Assembly: GCA_001724265.1 (NCBI GenBank)
Contig: MEDY01000126.1
Location: 1-64,000 of the forward strand
Direction: 5' to 3'
From: Rhizaria sp. SCN 62-66
Lineage: Eukaryota; Rhizaria, unplaced
Length of the DNA: 64,000 nucleotides
A model generated the notes under the pieces. It had not been told where the DNA came from. It made no database searches and saw only the letters and a list, made by a program, of their open reading frames with translations. The position numbers were made by a program, and so were the translations under genes. Position 1 is the stretch's first letter; the number at the start of each line of letters is the position of its first letter. Below, in pieces: positions 23,184-37,777 of the stretch.

Positions 23184-23837
23184 ATGTCTGACTTTGGTGA
23201 CGAGTTTGCCGGCGAGCAGGTGCCCGCGTCCGCGCCTCAGAACAACGTCGACGACATCGACGATGGCTTCCCTTCCACCGCTGTGCCCGAGACCGAGGGC
23301 GCGTCTGGCCTGGACATGTTCCCCGCCGTCGACGCTGCCCCCGCTGACGGCGAGGCCGCCGCCGACTTCGGCTTCGGCTTTGCTGACGAAGGCAAGGGCG
23401 AGGGCGAGTCCGCCCCCGCTTCTGGCGCCGCCAACGATGAGGATATGTTCGGCCTTATGGGCGCGTCCGCCGTCCCCGAAGAGGCCGCCGCCGGCGACGC
23501 CTACACCAAGTGGCAGAAGGAGCACGACACCTACCTCAAGAACAAGGCCGACCGCCTCCGCAACGAGAAGGCCGCCGAGGCCGCGGCCGCCAAGGCCGAA
23601 CTCGACGAGTTTTACGCCAAGCGCGAGAACACCATCAAGAAGGCCAAGGCGGCCAACCGCAGCGAGGAGAAGCAGTGGCGCGCGGACCTCGAGGCCACCA
23701 ACTCGCACGGCACGCAGTGGGAGAAGGTCGCCAAGTACTGCGATCTCAAGCCCAAGGCCGAGGGCAAGGGTGGGCAGCCGCATAAGACGGACCGCATGCG
23801 CCGTGTGCTCGTCACTCTCAAGTCTGAGAAGCAGTAA
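23184..23837 (+). CDS. Clathrin light chain
   Basis: Uninterrupted 217-residue frame, ATG at 23184, TAA at the end. The N-terminal half is acidic and Gly/Ala-rich, with FGDEF and DDIDDGF blocks resembling the conserved N-terminal region. The central segment (WQKEHDTYLKNKADRLRNE onward, ~residues 110-165) is a charged Ala-rich helix that would bind the clathrin heavy-chain hub. The C-terminal WEKVAKYCDLKPKA and RMRRVLVTLKSE match the family signature that ends light chains. The product regulates triskelion assembly on endocytic and TGN coats. Length is normal for the family and there is no coding intron. Confidence 0.92.
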   Translation: MSDFGDEFAGEQVPASAPQNNVDDIDDGFPSTAVPETEGASGLDMFPAVDAAPADGEAAADFGFGFADEGKGEGESAPASGAANDEDMFGLMGASAVPEEAAAGDAYTKWQKEHDTYLKNKADRLRNEKAAEAAAAKAELDEFYAKRENTIKKAKAANRSEEKQWRADLEATNSHGTQWEKVAKYCDLKPKAEGKGGQPHKTDRMRRVLVTLKSEKQ

Positions 23838-25202
23838 ATAAGACACGCTCTCCAATGATATTCAAAGGATATATCGCCCCATTACCCATCCATTCATCCA
23901 ACAGCAACAGCGACGCATTTGAGTGCCACACAAAGCAACGGACGGAAAGTAACTGATGTCTGCTTCGTCACGTCAGTCAGCATTGTTGTTGGACGCCTCG
24001 GTTGTATCTTGTCCACGCTCTAACTCCCTTAACGGGTGTCTGTTCTATTTCTCTCTCGCGCGCTCTTTGTGCCGCTCTATCGGCGCGATGATCTGTGTGA
24101 GAGACAGGACGGAGCTACACACAATCGCACAAGCAAACGCATCGAGTAGCACACAAACTCATCAGCGCTCTTGTGCTTTGGTGCGATGGGATCAAAGATA
24201 TGGGCAGGCTGTTTAGAATGGATATATCGATCAAGAAAGAGCAGGGGTGCTTTGTTTGTTTGCCGTTTAGAGTGAAGAACGCATCGTACACGAGTTAGTT
24301 AGACGTAGCTTCGCACACACACCAACATTTTACACACACTCGTCCCGCGGGGAGCAAGACCCGCGCGGATTGCACTATATTACGTTAGAATAAAACATTC
24401 ATAATTATAACCCGCTCCGCCTCCTTCGATTATACATGTATTTATTGCTCGTATCGTCTTTGTCACGGCATTTGAACGAGAATTTGGCCCAATTCACGAG
24501 CTGCACTGCTCAAGTCGGTCCAAGACCCTCCTCTCCTTTACGGCGGTTTGCTGCGGAAAGCATTGAGCGGGTTGGCACGCTGCGTATAGCGCGGATAAGA
24601 AAGCCAGCATATTAACATGTGATTGAAGGTTTTATTTACCAATTGGTTTAATTAGGGCCCTTGAATCGCCGGTCTTGGCTCGCTTTGCGCTCGTTGTGAT
24701 GGTGTACAATAGCACTCGATGCTGGTCGCAGTCGTCGCTGCATACCTCGCACTCTCGTGCCCCGAGTTCACTTCTGCACACTTATTGTCATTTCTGCTTG
24801 GCAACACAACCTCTTGTTCCACTTATTTCTCTCTCGTATGTTTTCGCTGCACTCTGTTGTTGCCTCACAAATCACTTCCCACCACCGCTCTTCCACCACT
24901 TCTGAAATACCGGGTTGCTACAGCCCAACTTTGAACTCCAGAACATTCTCCTAGTTTCTGGCTCAACAGTTGTCATTCTCTCTTTCTATTTCCGAGTGCG
25001 CGCTCTCGTCTCTCGCCCGCCGGCGGCCTAAGGCGCATCCCCAGCCTCAGCCCCAGCCTCAGTTTCTCACGCGAGTGCGTTTCTCGCGAACGTTTTCTTC
25101 CCGTTTTCGCTTTCCCTTCTCTGTACCTCGCCACAGCAACTGCTCGACCGGGCGTCGCACCATCAGCAGCCACAGCAGCAGCAGTCTCCGTAACTCTTGC
25201 TC
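23838..25202. other. Intergenic, 1.4 kb, including the long leader of the giant gene
   Basis: No gene recognised. The last ~500 bp is pyrimidine-rich and probably 5' UTR, with a CTCAACAG acceptor-like site at about 24970. An in-frame TAA at 25191-25193 fixes the downstream ATG at 25203 as the first possible start of the large frame. Confidence 0.5.
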
Positions 25203-26501
25203 ATGTACGGCACAGCCACTGCGGGAGGCGCCAGCGTCGTCTCCCCGGGCCGTGGCAGCGGCCGCAGCGGCGGCGGCGGCGGTGGCGGCGGCGGCGGTGG
25301 CACCGGAGGCACGAGCCGCCAGCCGCGCCGCGCCCCGCTGAACACCGCTGCCACGGTCGGCACAGGCACGGCCGCGACCACGCCCTCTGCCTCGGCGGGC
25401 GCGCGCAGCCCCCCTGGCACTGGCGCGGGCTCCCCGGCCCTCAGCTCGAACTCTGGCGGGGCGCCTGGGTCAGCCACCGCGGCGGGTTCAGTCACCAACA
25501 GCTCGCTCGCAGGCTCCGTTCTTGCTGGCGCTGGCGCTGGCGTTGGGACGACGCCTGCAAACCCGTTCCTGGCTAGTTTGTCAACCTCCGGCCGGTCACG
25601 CGGCCCCAGCGGTTCGTCGCCTCTCAACCCCAGTCAAAATCACGGCGGTCACCCGAGCCAGCAGCAGAACACCGGCAGCACTGGCGGCGGGGGCGCGTCG
25701 CCGCCCCCGGTTGGGCTCGTGCCCGCCCCCGCCCGCGGCCAGCTGAACCCGGGACCCAGGCTGTCGGTCTCGCAGCCGCAGCCGCCGCCGGCCGCCACTG
25801 CCGCAGTCGCCGCCGCTGTGGCCGCCGCCGCCGCCGCTGCGGAGACCGCGGGACACCCGAAGCTTGAGTATCGAGGCTCTCTTGATTCGTCCTCGTCGTC
25901 AGAGTCGTATTCGTCGCATACATCGTCATTTGCTCAGTCTCTGGCGTCGCTGCCGATGCCGAACGTCGCCCCCTCAGTCGCGGCGTCGATGGCCGGCACG
26001 TCTGTGTACGGGGAGACGGCGGCGGCGAACCCGCACTTGCACGGCGTCCACGCGAGCAGCGGGGACAGTGCCAGCGGCTCGGGCGTCAGCGCGGGCGGGA
26101 GCTACTACCCGCGCGGCGGCTACAGCAGCTACGGCCTGCTGAGCAACGGGCACTCGGCAGGGCACGGGGTGGGCCAATACGCCAGCGCGTATGCATCATA
26201 CGTCGCTGCGACCAATGCCGCCAATGCAGCGGCTCAGCAACAACTACAGCAACAGCAGCAGCAACAGTTGCAGCAACAGCAAATGCAGCAACAACAAATG
26301 CAACAACAAATGCAACAGCAGCAGACGATGATTCAGTCGGTCGCGCAGCGCAATGGCAATGTTGATGCGATCTCCGGTAATAACGGGCGTGTGTACTACA
26401 ACAACACGGCGTACAGCAGCACTCCTGCCTCGGCACCTGTGGCTCAGCAGTACTACTACAACGATAACGGCACCCATGTGTACCATGAAGGCTCCGAAGA
26501 T

Positions 26502-26532
<31 letters not shown>

Positions 26533-29500
26533 CTTCCACCGCTGCTGCTGCTGCTGCAGCAGCTGCTGCTGCGACGGCGAATGCCTCTGCTACCGCGATT
26601 ACTACCGGATATGTGACTGCGGGTGCATCTGGAAGAACGACAACTCCAACAAACGCAGCCGCCGCACAACAGTCCCAGGCGCATGCAATGGCGCAGGCAA
26701 TGGCGCTGAACGTGACTGCGTCGTCTGGAGTGACCCCGCGCACGGCGCACAGCAGCAACAGCAATGGCAACAGCAGTAACCCGTACGCCGCTACAGCCAC
26801 TGCGGCGACCGCGAGTGCGTCCTCCGTGAATCACTCGGTCGGCTCGCCGTCGCAACAACCGCAACAGCAGCAACAGCACAGTAACACGGCTGCCAATAGC
26901 TTTGTGAATGCCAACATCAACAGCCTTAGTACTAGCAACCCGAACGCGTCGATTGCCGCCACGGGCTCGGCCGCGGGGTCAGTGCCCGCCACCGCCGCGG
27001 CCAGCGCCGCCGCCAGCGGGGCGTCCACCCCCAACCCCACCCCCAACCGCGGCAGCGGCAACAACAGCAGCAACAACAACACTCTGCTCGTCAACGCGAG
27101 CACGAGCAGCAACGCCATCAGCAGCAACAACAACAGCGCTGCGCTGAACTACAGTAGCGGCAGCACTCCGCCCATCCACCAACCGCTCTCGCACAGCGCA
27201 GTGCACGGCAATCCCGCGGCGGCGCTGCTCGTGGCCACCAGCAGCAGCGGCGTCCCCACGCCCGTGCCGGCGACCGCGAACCCCACTCCGCGTTACGCCG
27301 GCGGCGCACATGGTAACGCGGCGGGGGCAGCGGCGACGTCAACCGCTGCCGCCACCGCCGCTGCTGCTGCCTCCGCGGCTGTTTCAGCGGCGGGTGTGGG
27401 TGGTAACGCTACTATGGGCGGGGCGGGGGGTGCGAGTCTGACCGGTGTGAACCTCGCGGCCGGCGGTCCCCGGTCGCGCGCGGGCTCCGCGGTATCACAC
27501 TCCCACTCGGCGCACTACTACGCGACGATGAACGCCAACAACAACGGTCTCGCGCAACAGCTCTACCAACAACAGCAGCAGCTTCCGCAGCAGCACCAGT
27601 TGCCGCCTATGTCCGGCGGCGGCTCAGCCAACCCCAGTCCTGGCTCGAGCAGCGTGGTTGAGTCAGCGGCCGAACGCTACCGCCGTGTCCTCGCGAATGG
27701 GTTTGTCAAGGGCGGGTTCAGTCAGGCTGAGGCAGATGCGGCGGCCGCGGCGTCCCCGGCCCCCGGCCGCAGCGGCATGACGCCGACCCCGAGCACCTCC
27801 GCCGCCGCCGCCGCCGGCCCCCCCGGTCTGGGCTCAGACTCGGGCTCGGTCGGCGGCGGGGCCAGTCTGACCCCGAGCCAGATCCTCGCCGCTCAGGGCC
27901 ACGGCCACATGGTGTCGCTAAACGCGGGCGGGCGCTGGACCCCCACGCCGGGCCACAACGGCAACAACACACATAGTGCGAATGTGGCAGTGGCAGTGGG
28001 GACGCCGGCGGGTAGCCCGTCGCAGCGGTATCGCGCGACCAGCAACGCCACCACGGTCGCGACTGCCGTCGTCACCGCAGCCGGCGGCCCCGCCGCAACA
28101 GCAGCGGCGGCAGCGGCGGCGGCCTCGGCGACGGCAGCGAGTGCGAGTGCGAGAACGAGTTTGCCGGCGACCGTAGTCGTGACGTCTGCGACGCCTCCAA
28201 CGACGGGCTCTCGCGCCAACAACGTGGGTGCGACCAACGCGAGCGGGACGAGTGTGAACGGTGTTGGTGCTGTGGGCTCCACCGGCAGTCAAAAGCGGCT
28301 GAACCCTGGTCTCAACCCCGATATTGACCTGGAGAAAGTTCCGGAGATCTCACCGTTGATTCCTCACGTCTCGTTTGGCACCAAGGCACCGGGCAGCAAC
28401 AAAGACATGAACGCAACCGCGAGCAGTAACTCAGCTGCTCCTGCTGCTGCTGGTGCGAATGGGGGTCCGAGTGCGGGCGTGAATGGCGGTGGCACTGCGA
28501 TCGTGCGCGAGATGGGGCGGCCGCCGTCGCCGCAAGACCGTGCTCTGTCCGTCGAAGTAATGGCAGGGCAGTTGAAGACTCTGCACTCGAACTTGCACGC
28601 ACATAACGGCAATGGCGCGCGTAAGAGCCCACGGAACTCCAACTCTGACGCTGCCGCCGCTGCTGCTGCTTCGGCCGCTGTTGAGAGTAAAAACAACAGC
28701 AATGATGCGAATCGTGGCAACAATAGCTTAGTGATTCCTGCTCCGGTCAACACTGGCATCGGACTGCAACAAAGCAGCGTCGAAAGCAGTGCCACCAGTG
28801 GTGTCAGTGGCGGCAGCGGCCGTGGCGGCGGCGGCAGCAACTCGTTTGAGATGACTCCTGTGCCGTCTGCGCCCCATACGCAGGCTGACAACCCCCATCA
28901 GTACCCTCATACGCTTAACAACAACGGTAATCAGACCGATAACAAGTCGACGGCGAACCGCGAGGCGGCCGCCGCGACTGCGACCCAACAGGCGCAGCCC
29001 AAAAGACCTAGCATCACTCTCAGTCTTGGTATGGGTCTCACTGGCCTCGGCAACAACACCGCTACCGCCGCCGTTGGTCCCAGCCCCAAGGCTGCTGCCC
29101 ACGGTCACTCTGCTTACGGTCACTCGGCCTATGGCGGACTCGAGTCGATGGGGATGGCCAGTGACCCCAACGCCATGACTCTGCTGGCTGCTCATGGGCA
29201 CGCTGACCTCGGCCTGACCGCCTCCGCTGCTGTCGGCGGCGGTAGCGGCGGACTGGCTGTTGGCGCCACCGCTGCTGCTGGTGGTGGCTATGGCGGTCGC
29301 CTGTCCCTGCCTGCTCTAGTCGAGGACGGACGCTCGGAGCACTTCGAGCGCGCACGCTACGACAACAACAACAACAGCATTGCGCAGATTGCACTCAACA
29401 ACAGCATTAGCTCCATCGCGCGCACGAACTCCAACTCCATCCCTCCGGTCGCTCCCGCCGCGAATGTAAACGCTGTTCCTTCTGGTCGGCCGCCGTCCTC

Positions 29501-32500
29501 GGGCCCCGGGGGGCTCCCACCTCTGAGCGGCATTGCCGTGGCCGCGGGCGTCCCTGCCGTTGCGCTGTCGCCGTCGCCGTCGCTGCCCAACATGATCGCA
29601 GGCTCTTCTTCTCATGCAACCGCTGTTTCTGCGGCTGCGGCTGCTGTAGTGCTCGCCCCCCCGACTGTGACGGCTATTGTGACCGCGGCCCCCGTGTCCG
29701 TGGGTGTCTCTCCCAACGTCACTCGCAAGCTCAAGAGCAAGGCGAGCGTGCGCAACGGGAACGACATCGACGACGCCGACGCCGACGATGACGCCGACAC
29801 AGGCAGCAGCAGTGAGAGCGAGAGTGAGATCACCAGCGGCAGTGACAATGCGCTCGCACAGTCCTCGACTCTGAATACGACGATCGACGTGAGTGGCGCC
29901 GAAGCTAAGCCGCGCGGTGCGGTCGCTCCTTCTATAGTCCGTCTCCCGTCTAGTGGAGGCATGCTCACTGGAGCTGGAGCTGTGACGGTGACGTCTCCGC
30001 CTTTGCTAGTGTCGCACCCGTCAACGTCCTCTGGTATCGCCGCCGGCCCTTCCGCCTCGGCGTCGCCGTCGCTGTCGTCGCAGCTGTCGCACACGCACTC
30101 GCTGACGCAGTTGCCCTCGCAGCAACAGCAGGCGCTTGTGCAGCAGTCGCCCTCTCTGCAGCTCACTCACGGGGGGTCTGACCATGGCAACACCCGCAAT
30201 CCACTCAACACTGGCGCTGGCACTGGCACTAGCGGTGGGATTGGCGGTGGGAAACCGCCTCTGGTGACCGCTGCGCCGACCATCTCAGCCGTTCCGTCGA
30301 TTTCCTCCGTTCCCCAAGGCAGCGGCGGCAACGGCGTGATCAGCTTCAGCGACGCCAACTCCAGCAGCACCTACAGCAGCCCCTCAGACAGTATCAACAG
30401 CACTGGCACCGGTTTGATCCGCGTGCGGTCGCCGTCATACGTCCGCGGCGCCGGCGCCTTAGAAGCGCACCGGCGACAGCTCGCCAAAAAAGCCGCCGTG
30501 GCGGCCGCGGCCGGCCTGGCGCTTAGCGCTGAGGATCTGACTGAAGTCGACCGTTTGTTTGGCGGCGCGACCGCGAGTTCCATCACAGGGACCCCGACGG
30601 GTACTGTGAAGACGATCACGGGTACCGGCACGCACAACGCGGCGACTGTGAGCACGATGCAGGGTGGCGCGCTTAACTCAGGCCGCACGCCCGTGGCTGG
30701 TGGTATGAGCGGCGTCAAATCGCCGTCGCTGCCGCCGCTTGCGCCCTCAGTCGCCACTGCGAACGCCAATAACAATAACGGCAGCGGCACGCCCGTCGGC
30801 CCCGCAGCCGCGACGGCGACAACGGCGGCTGCTAGCGCAACTGCGATTGCGGGCGCGGGCCACCACAGCGGTCGACTGCCTGCGACGACAACCACCGCGC
30901 TCGCCGCCGCTCTGCAGCAGCGCGCGCTGTCTCCCCGCAGCGACAACAGCGGCGGCGGCGTTGTCGTCGAGGTCAAGATGCCGTCGCCGCACAGGATCCC
31001 AATGCATCACTACGGTCCCATCCCTGCCTCTGGCTCCACCCAGGTCAACACCGTCGACGGCAAGACCGGCGCAGTCGGTGGCGTCAGTAAGTCACCCACT
31101 GTCGACCTCTTCGCGGCCCACGACGCCGCCGGAAACGGGAATCTCCTGTCCATCGCCTCAGCAGCGGCCGGCGGCGGCAGCGGTGCTGGCACGGGTGCTG
31201 CGAGCGGCAGCGCGAACCGTAACTCTGCTGACGCCAGCGCGCGCGGTCCTTTGACTCTGGCCGCGACACTTGCTGCGCTGGAGCCGATGTCCCCCATGGG
31301 TTCCCCGGCGCCTGGGCAGAAGCCGCGGCTCACGGTCACGGGCTCCAATAACAGCACCCTCAACGGTCCCCATAATACCAGTGCCAACGGCTTCGCGCCG
31401 GTTGGCAACGACACGAGCGACTGGAGCTTCAACAACAACAACAACAACAATAGCGCTGTCAACAGCTACGAGAGCAACGACGTTGAATCCGCTGCTACTG
31501 CTGCTGCTGCGGAGCATCATGAGGAGAACCACCTTGGTTTGACTCTGTCCACCGCCGCGCCCCCAGTCATGGCAGCGTCGCCCACAGTGCTCTCCTCTCC
31601 GATCGAAGTCGTGCCGTATACGCGCCACATGACGTCCGAAGCGCTGTTATTGGCGAAACAGGCGTCTGTGCGCAAGCAGCGTCGCGAGGCTGCCGCAGCC
31701 GCCAAGGCCGCCGGTTTGACTCCCATCACCGGCGCCACCCCGCCGCTCACTGGCGAGGAAACGCCTGCGCCTGCGCCGGCAAACGCTCTCACTCACAATC
31801 CTGCTGTTGCAGCCTCTGCTTCTGCCGCTGCTGTTAGCAACACGCATGTTCCCGTGATGAATTCCAGCAGCGGGAGCGCGAATGCCAGTCTCGGCGGCTT
31901 CGGCGGCGGCGCCGCCGCGAGCGGTGAGTGGACTGCCCCCGGCTCCGGCTCCCGCGCTATGTCGGTCTCGGCTGACTCTGCCTCTGTGGTCGCCACACCT
32001 CCCGTCACTGCTGCTGTTGCTGTGAATACAACAAGCGCTGTCACCGTGGTGCCTGGCCCCTCCGCCCAGTCCCAGAGCCAGAGTCAGAGTCTAGCCCGTG
32101 CCAATGCGGCCCCGCCCGTGTCTGTTCCTCTGCTGCGGCTCGAAAACAGCAGCGGCCAGCCCGCCGCCAACGCCAACGCCGCGAATCCTGCCGCAAACGC
32201 GCCCGGTACCGTGGGCGTGAACAACGGTGCTCCTGCTGCTGTCGGCGGTGCGAGTAGTGGCGATAACCTGCCGTCTAGTTCGACTGCCAATAGCGTCACA
32301 GACGGTTCGCTCATCAGCCCCGCGACACACGGTGCCAGGACTCCTGCGGGCTCCAGCTACAACATCAATAACAACAACAGCGGTAACAATAACAATGGTC
32401 ACCCAACTGCCAACAACGCTGTTAACACTGATAGCGCTGTGCACGGGATGGGGCTTGCTGTCCCTGGCGCTGGTACTGGCGCGGGCGCGGGTGTTGGCCC

Positions 32501-35500
32501 TAGCTCTGGCTCTGGCACGGGCATCGGTAGAGACGATACGTTCCTGATGAACAACAGTAACATGACCAGCGACACGACCACCGCGGCTGCAAGAGGCGGC
32601 AGAGGTGGCCGCAACGACGTCGGGGGCGCCAACGCTGCGGCGACCGCATTGTTAGCAGATCCCGTGCTGTTGGCCAACCCGCTGGCGTTGCTCATGGGCG
32701 GCGTGTCGTCAACGCCCCCGCTCTCGGCCTCGCCGCTCAAACAGCCTGGCAACGCTGCCGCGAGCAACCCTAACAATAACAACAGCGTTGCGCTTCAGCC
32801 CTTCACCGCCTCAACAGCCGCTGCAAACAGCAGCAACCACAATAACAGCAGCAGCAACAAAGTCCCCTCGATTAACACCAACGCCGCTCACGTCACCGCA
32901 AACGCGGGTGTGGCTGCGAACGCCGGTGTCGGTATTGTAACGGGGTGTGGTAATGTCAGTGCCAATGCCAGCGCCCGTGTGGCGCCACTGTCAGGCCCGC
33001 TGCCGCTGTCCGGACCGATGTTGCTCTCAGGGTCGCAGGGGCTGGCGTCGCCCGCCGGGTCTGACCCGATGAACGACGCGGACACCGTGGTCGCGGTCGG
33101 CAGCCCGAACTCGTACCCGCACCCGCGGTCGTCGTACTTCTCGCCGCCGCTGCCTCTCTTAGCTGCCAACAACAATCCCGGTAATGCCCACGCAAACGCC
33201 AACGCTAGCGCTCCTGTCGCTACTGCTCCTGCCGCTACTGCTCCTGCTGCTCCTGCTGCTGCTGCTGCTGCTGCTGCTCCTTTTGTTGTCAACACTGCTG
33301 CTGCGGCTGATAACGCCACGGCCACTGCTAATCCTGCTGCGAATCCCACTAACAACGCGAGCGGCAATGCTAAGAGAACGAGCGGCACAGGCGGCGGCGG
33401 CAGCGGGCTCGGCGCTTTGCACTCGCAACTCGCCATCAAGCGCGCCGCCGCCACCGGCGCCACTCAGCCCCCGCAGCTGATCCACCAGACTCTCTCCCCG
33501 GCCACGACCGAGTCCGCCAGCTCGAGCTCGAGCAGCAGCTACAGCGGCACGGCGGCTGCGAGCATCGGCGCGATGGGCAGCCCCTTGATTGGAGCGGCCG
33601 ACGGGGGCGGGGACATCATCCTCTCGCCGGGAAACACTGCGCGCCAGGGTCACGGTCACGGCCCGCTTACCGTCGGCGACGGCGGCCACCACCACGCCTC
33701 CGCCGCCGCCGCCGCTGGCGATGCTGCGCGCTCGGGCTCCGCGGCGGCGGCAGGTGCTGCTGCTGCTGGAGGTAACAGTAGTGCCGCGGCCGCGAGCAGA
33801 GGGGTCGTCGCGCACTCGGTGCTAGCCGCGGCGATCGCGCGCGCGGACGCTGCCACGGCCGCGGCGGCGGTGGCCGCGGCTACGACGGCCGCGGCGATGG
33901 CCAACGAGCCCGCCGCTGCCGCCGCCGCCGCTGCCGCCGCCGCTGATGTCGGCAGCAAGGGGAAAGTTCTCACGCCATCGTCCCCCACCCCGCGCCGCCT
34001 CATGGCCTCGGCGAAGCAGAAGAGAAACGCGCACAACAACACCGCTAACAACGGCGGCGGCGGGAGTGGGCTCAACAGCGCTAGCAGCGGGAGTCCCCAG
34101 AGCAGCGGCCGCGGCGCGCGCGAGGTCCGTGGCCGCGACGCGATGCGGCGCCGCGTCGGCACGTTCGCCAGCCATAACGGCCTCGCCAACACAAACGCGA
34201 ACAACAGCACGCACGCCAACGTGAGCAACATCATGAAGGCCGCCAACGGCTCCACTGCGGGCGCCACGCTCTCTAACAACGGCAACGGCAACGGAAATGC
34301 GGCGAAAGGCGTCAGCACGATGCCGGTGCCCAACGGCGGCTGGTTGGGCGCCCCTGGTCAACTCCCCGCAAGCCTCAGCATGGGCAACGTCAGCGGCGTC
34401 GCCGATTCCTCGACATTTTCCCCCGCGCACACGACGCACGGGCTCGGCGTCAGCAGCGGCGGCACCACTGTCGGCGGCGGTGGCGACGGGAAACGCCGCC
34501 ACAGCCGCCGCCGCAGCGGTAAACGCGACGGCAACAACGGCGGCGGCGACAACGCCAAGACGCTGCCGGGTGTGACCGGGGACAGCAGCAGCAGCGGCGG
34601 CAGCGGCAGCGACGACGGCAGCAGAGGCAGCGACAGCGACAGCGACCTGGACAGCGACATGACCAGCCCCAGCGTCGCCGCCGCGCGCCGCCAACAAGCG
34701 TATGGGCTCAACCCGCATGTTGCCAGCAGTCAATACTCCGGCAACTCGTCCGCGCCCAAGGACGCGCGCGCCAACGCCCGGGCCGCGGCCGCCGCGGCCG
34801 CGGAGGCGGAGGCAGAGGCGGAGGCGGAGCGGCTTGAAGAGGGCGATACGATGCCCACGTCGCCGATGTTCGTGCCGCTGCCGTCCTCCGCGGCAGCCGC
34901 GCACGCGCACGCCGCGCACGGCGCCGCACAGTCGCTGGCCACCACTGCGGGCACCGCCCCGCTCGGTCTAGGCGGGCTCAGCGGACTCGGCGCAGTGAGT
35001 GCGACTGACCCGTTGACTGCCACGATCATCCTGAATAACAACACCGCTGCGCTGGCCGCGGCGAATGCGAGCCTCGCAGACCATGCCAACAGCAATAACA
35101 ACAGCAATAACAATAGCACTAGCGATTTTAACACCAACAATCACGGAATTAACAATAACAACACCAACAACAACTTACTCCGTCGCGCAAGCGCTGGCAG
35201 TGGCAGCGCCAACGGTGACAGTGCCAGCGCCAGCGCCAGCGGCAGCGCGAGCGGAGGTTACGCCGCGCTTGGCCGTGACGCCTCCGCGAGCCCCGCCGCC
35301 GCAGAGCACAGCAACGGCAGCGGGTCCAGTCTCTCCGCCGCCGCAGTGGTTACGCCAGTCGCTAGTACCTCAGCGGGGACACTCACGGGTACCAACGGCA
35401 CCGGCACTGGCAGTGCGAACATGACCGCGCGTCCCACAACACCCCTGACTCCGGGTTCGCGCTACTTGGCGCAGCAGACGCCGCTGTCAAACGCGGCTGC

Positions 35501-37138
35501 GCTGATGATGTACACGCTTGCACGCCGGCCGTCTCCGCCCACCATCGGCGGCGCCGCCGGGATGACCCCGCGCGGCATCAACAGCAGCGGCACCAACGGC
35601 GGTGTGAACGGCAACGGCGGGCTGTATATGACGCCGCGGCGCACGGCCACGCCCAATAGCGCGCGCGCCGGTGCCGGGGCGACGGGCGCGATCATCTGCG
35701 GCGGCGGCGGCAGCGGCGGCAGCGGCGCTGGCACTATTGTTGGTGTCGGTCCCAACGCCACTGGCACTGGCATTAGCTCTGGAACCGGGACGCCGAAGAT
35801 GCGGTTGACACCGTCTCCGGCGGCGCCCCGTGTGCTCGCCCCCTCTAGAACTGCCAACGCCGATATTAACAGCAAGGGCAAGGGCGAGAATAAGCACAAG
35901 AGTGCGACCGATGCCAAGAACGGCAAGGGCGACGAGAGCAGCAGCGGCGGCAGCGGCGATGAGCTCGACGACGACGACGACGACGACGACGGCGACAACG
36001 ACAAGCAGGACGGAAGCATGAAATCCGCCGTCGCCGCTGCCGCCGCCGCCGCCGCTGTTGGTGCCGCCGTTGACGCTGCTCCGGCGCCTTCCGTCACAGG
36101 CCTCAGCACAACTCCCCGCTTCGCCGCCGCCGCCGCCGCCGCTGCCACCCCTGGTTTGGATGGCAATGCTGGTGGGACGGCGCCGGTATCGCTCTCCGCG
36201 GCCCGCCAGCGCATGTTGCACGCCAACCCGGCCGGCTCGTCGACGAACCTTACCGGCGCGGCCGTCGCCATGCTGCGCGCCACGACCACGGCGGCCGCCG
36301 CGGCGACCGTGGCCACCCCCAGCGTCACCGGCGGGTCCAGCGCGAACAGCACGATGACGGACTCGGAGGCGTCGTACGCCAAACCCACAGTGGCAGTCAC
36401 CGCCGCCGGGGCCGGCGGTGCCGCCTCGTCCTCAGTTGCGGATGCGAACGCGAGAACTGGCGATTATGCGAATGAGATTGATGCGGCGATCGCGTCCGTC
36501 GCCGCGGCTGCTGCGGCCGCGCCCTCGGTCACGACGATTAACAACGCCGCCGCCAAGCGTGTCAACACTCCCCACGGCGCTGGCGCTGGCGCTGGCAGCA
36601 GCGGCTACACTGGCGCGGCCGGGACTAGTAGCGCGCTTGCAGCGGCTGGCGCGGCCTCACTCGCCTCCGCTGACAGCATTGCTTCTGCGGCTGCTGCGAC
36701 CGCAAAGACGGCCCCGGCGCATGCGCTGTCCAACACGAGTGCCGCGTCCACAACGGTCTCGAGCACTGTATCATCCGCCGCGACCGCCGCCGCCTCACTC
36801 GCATCATCGTCGTCATTGTCGGCGGCGTCAGCGCAGCAGTCCTCGGTCATGGTCGCCCCCGTGGCCACGCGTCTCGCGTCCGTCCTCGTCCCCTCGATGT
36901 CGTCGTCGTCGCTTGCGTCTTCTGGCTCGGGCTCGGGCGCCGGCGTCGGCGTCGGCCTCTCGGTCAACCCCAGCACCAGTGTCGTGAGCTCAGGCGTGAT
37001 CTCTGGCGCTGGCGTCGTCGGCGCTTTGTCTGTAACCAATGCCGCGCACAACAACAACACCACCACGAACGCTGCCAACGCGGCCGCGCCTGTGCTCTCG
37101 ACAACGGCGGCGACTGCTGCTGCTACCGGTGGCAATGG

Positions 37139-37174
<36 letters not shown>

Positions 37175-37614
37175 CAATGTGAATCGCCTCGTGAAGCTGG
37201 GGAGCAGCTTAGGCATCAGTGTGGATACCAACTTGGCAAACCTCTCCACCCCGACCGGCACTGGCACCGGGACTACCGCCACCACCAACAACGGCAGCGG
37301 CAACGGCAATGGTCATGGCAATGGCAATAGCAACGGCAACGCCGCTGGCAATGGCTCCCCGCCGGCCACTGGCGGCAACGGCGCTCTCGAGGAGACCCGC
37401 GACCGTCTCCAACGGCTCGCGTTAGAGGAGCCCACATCGTCGCCGCCGCCCGAGCTCGCTCTGCCCACGCGTGTGTTCTCGCAGAGGGATCTGCGCACGC
37501 CGCTGACGACGCCGCTGAAGCAGAGCTCGGTGGCCAACTTGAACGCGGGGAATCCCACCGGTTTCAGCTTGAACAACAACGCCAGCCATGGCAATGGCAA
37601 TGGAACCACGAGCG

Positions 37615-37650
<36 letters not shown>

Positions 37651-37720
37651 GCGGCAAGGCTACGAACGGTGACAACACCGCCGCTAAGCCTGCCGACACA
37701 ACATCGGCGCCTGCTAAACC

Positions 37721-37777
<57 letters not shown>

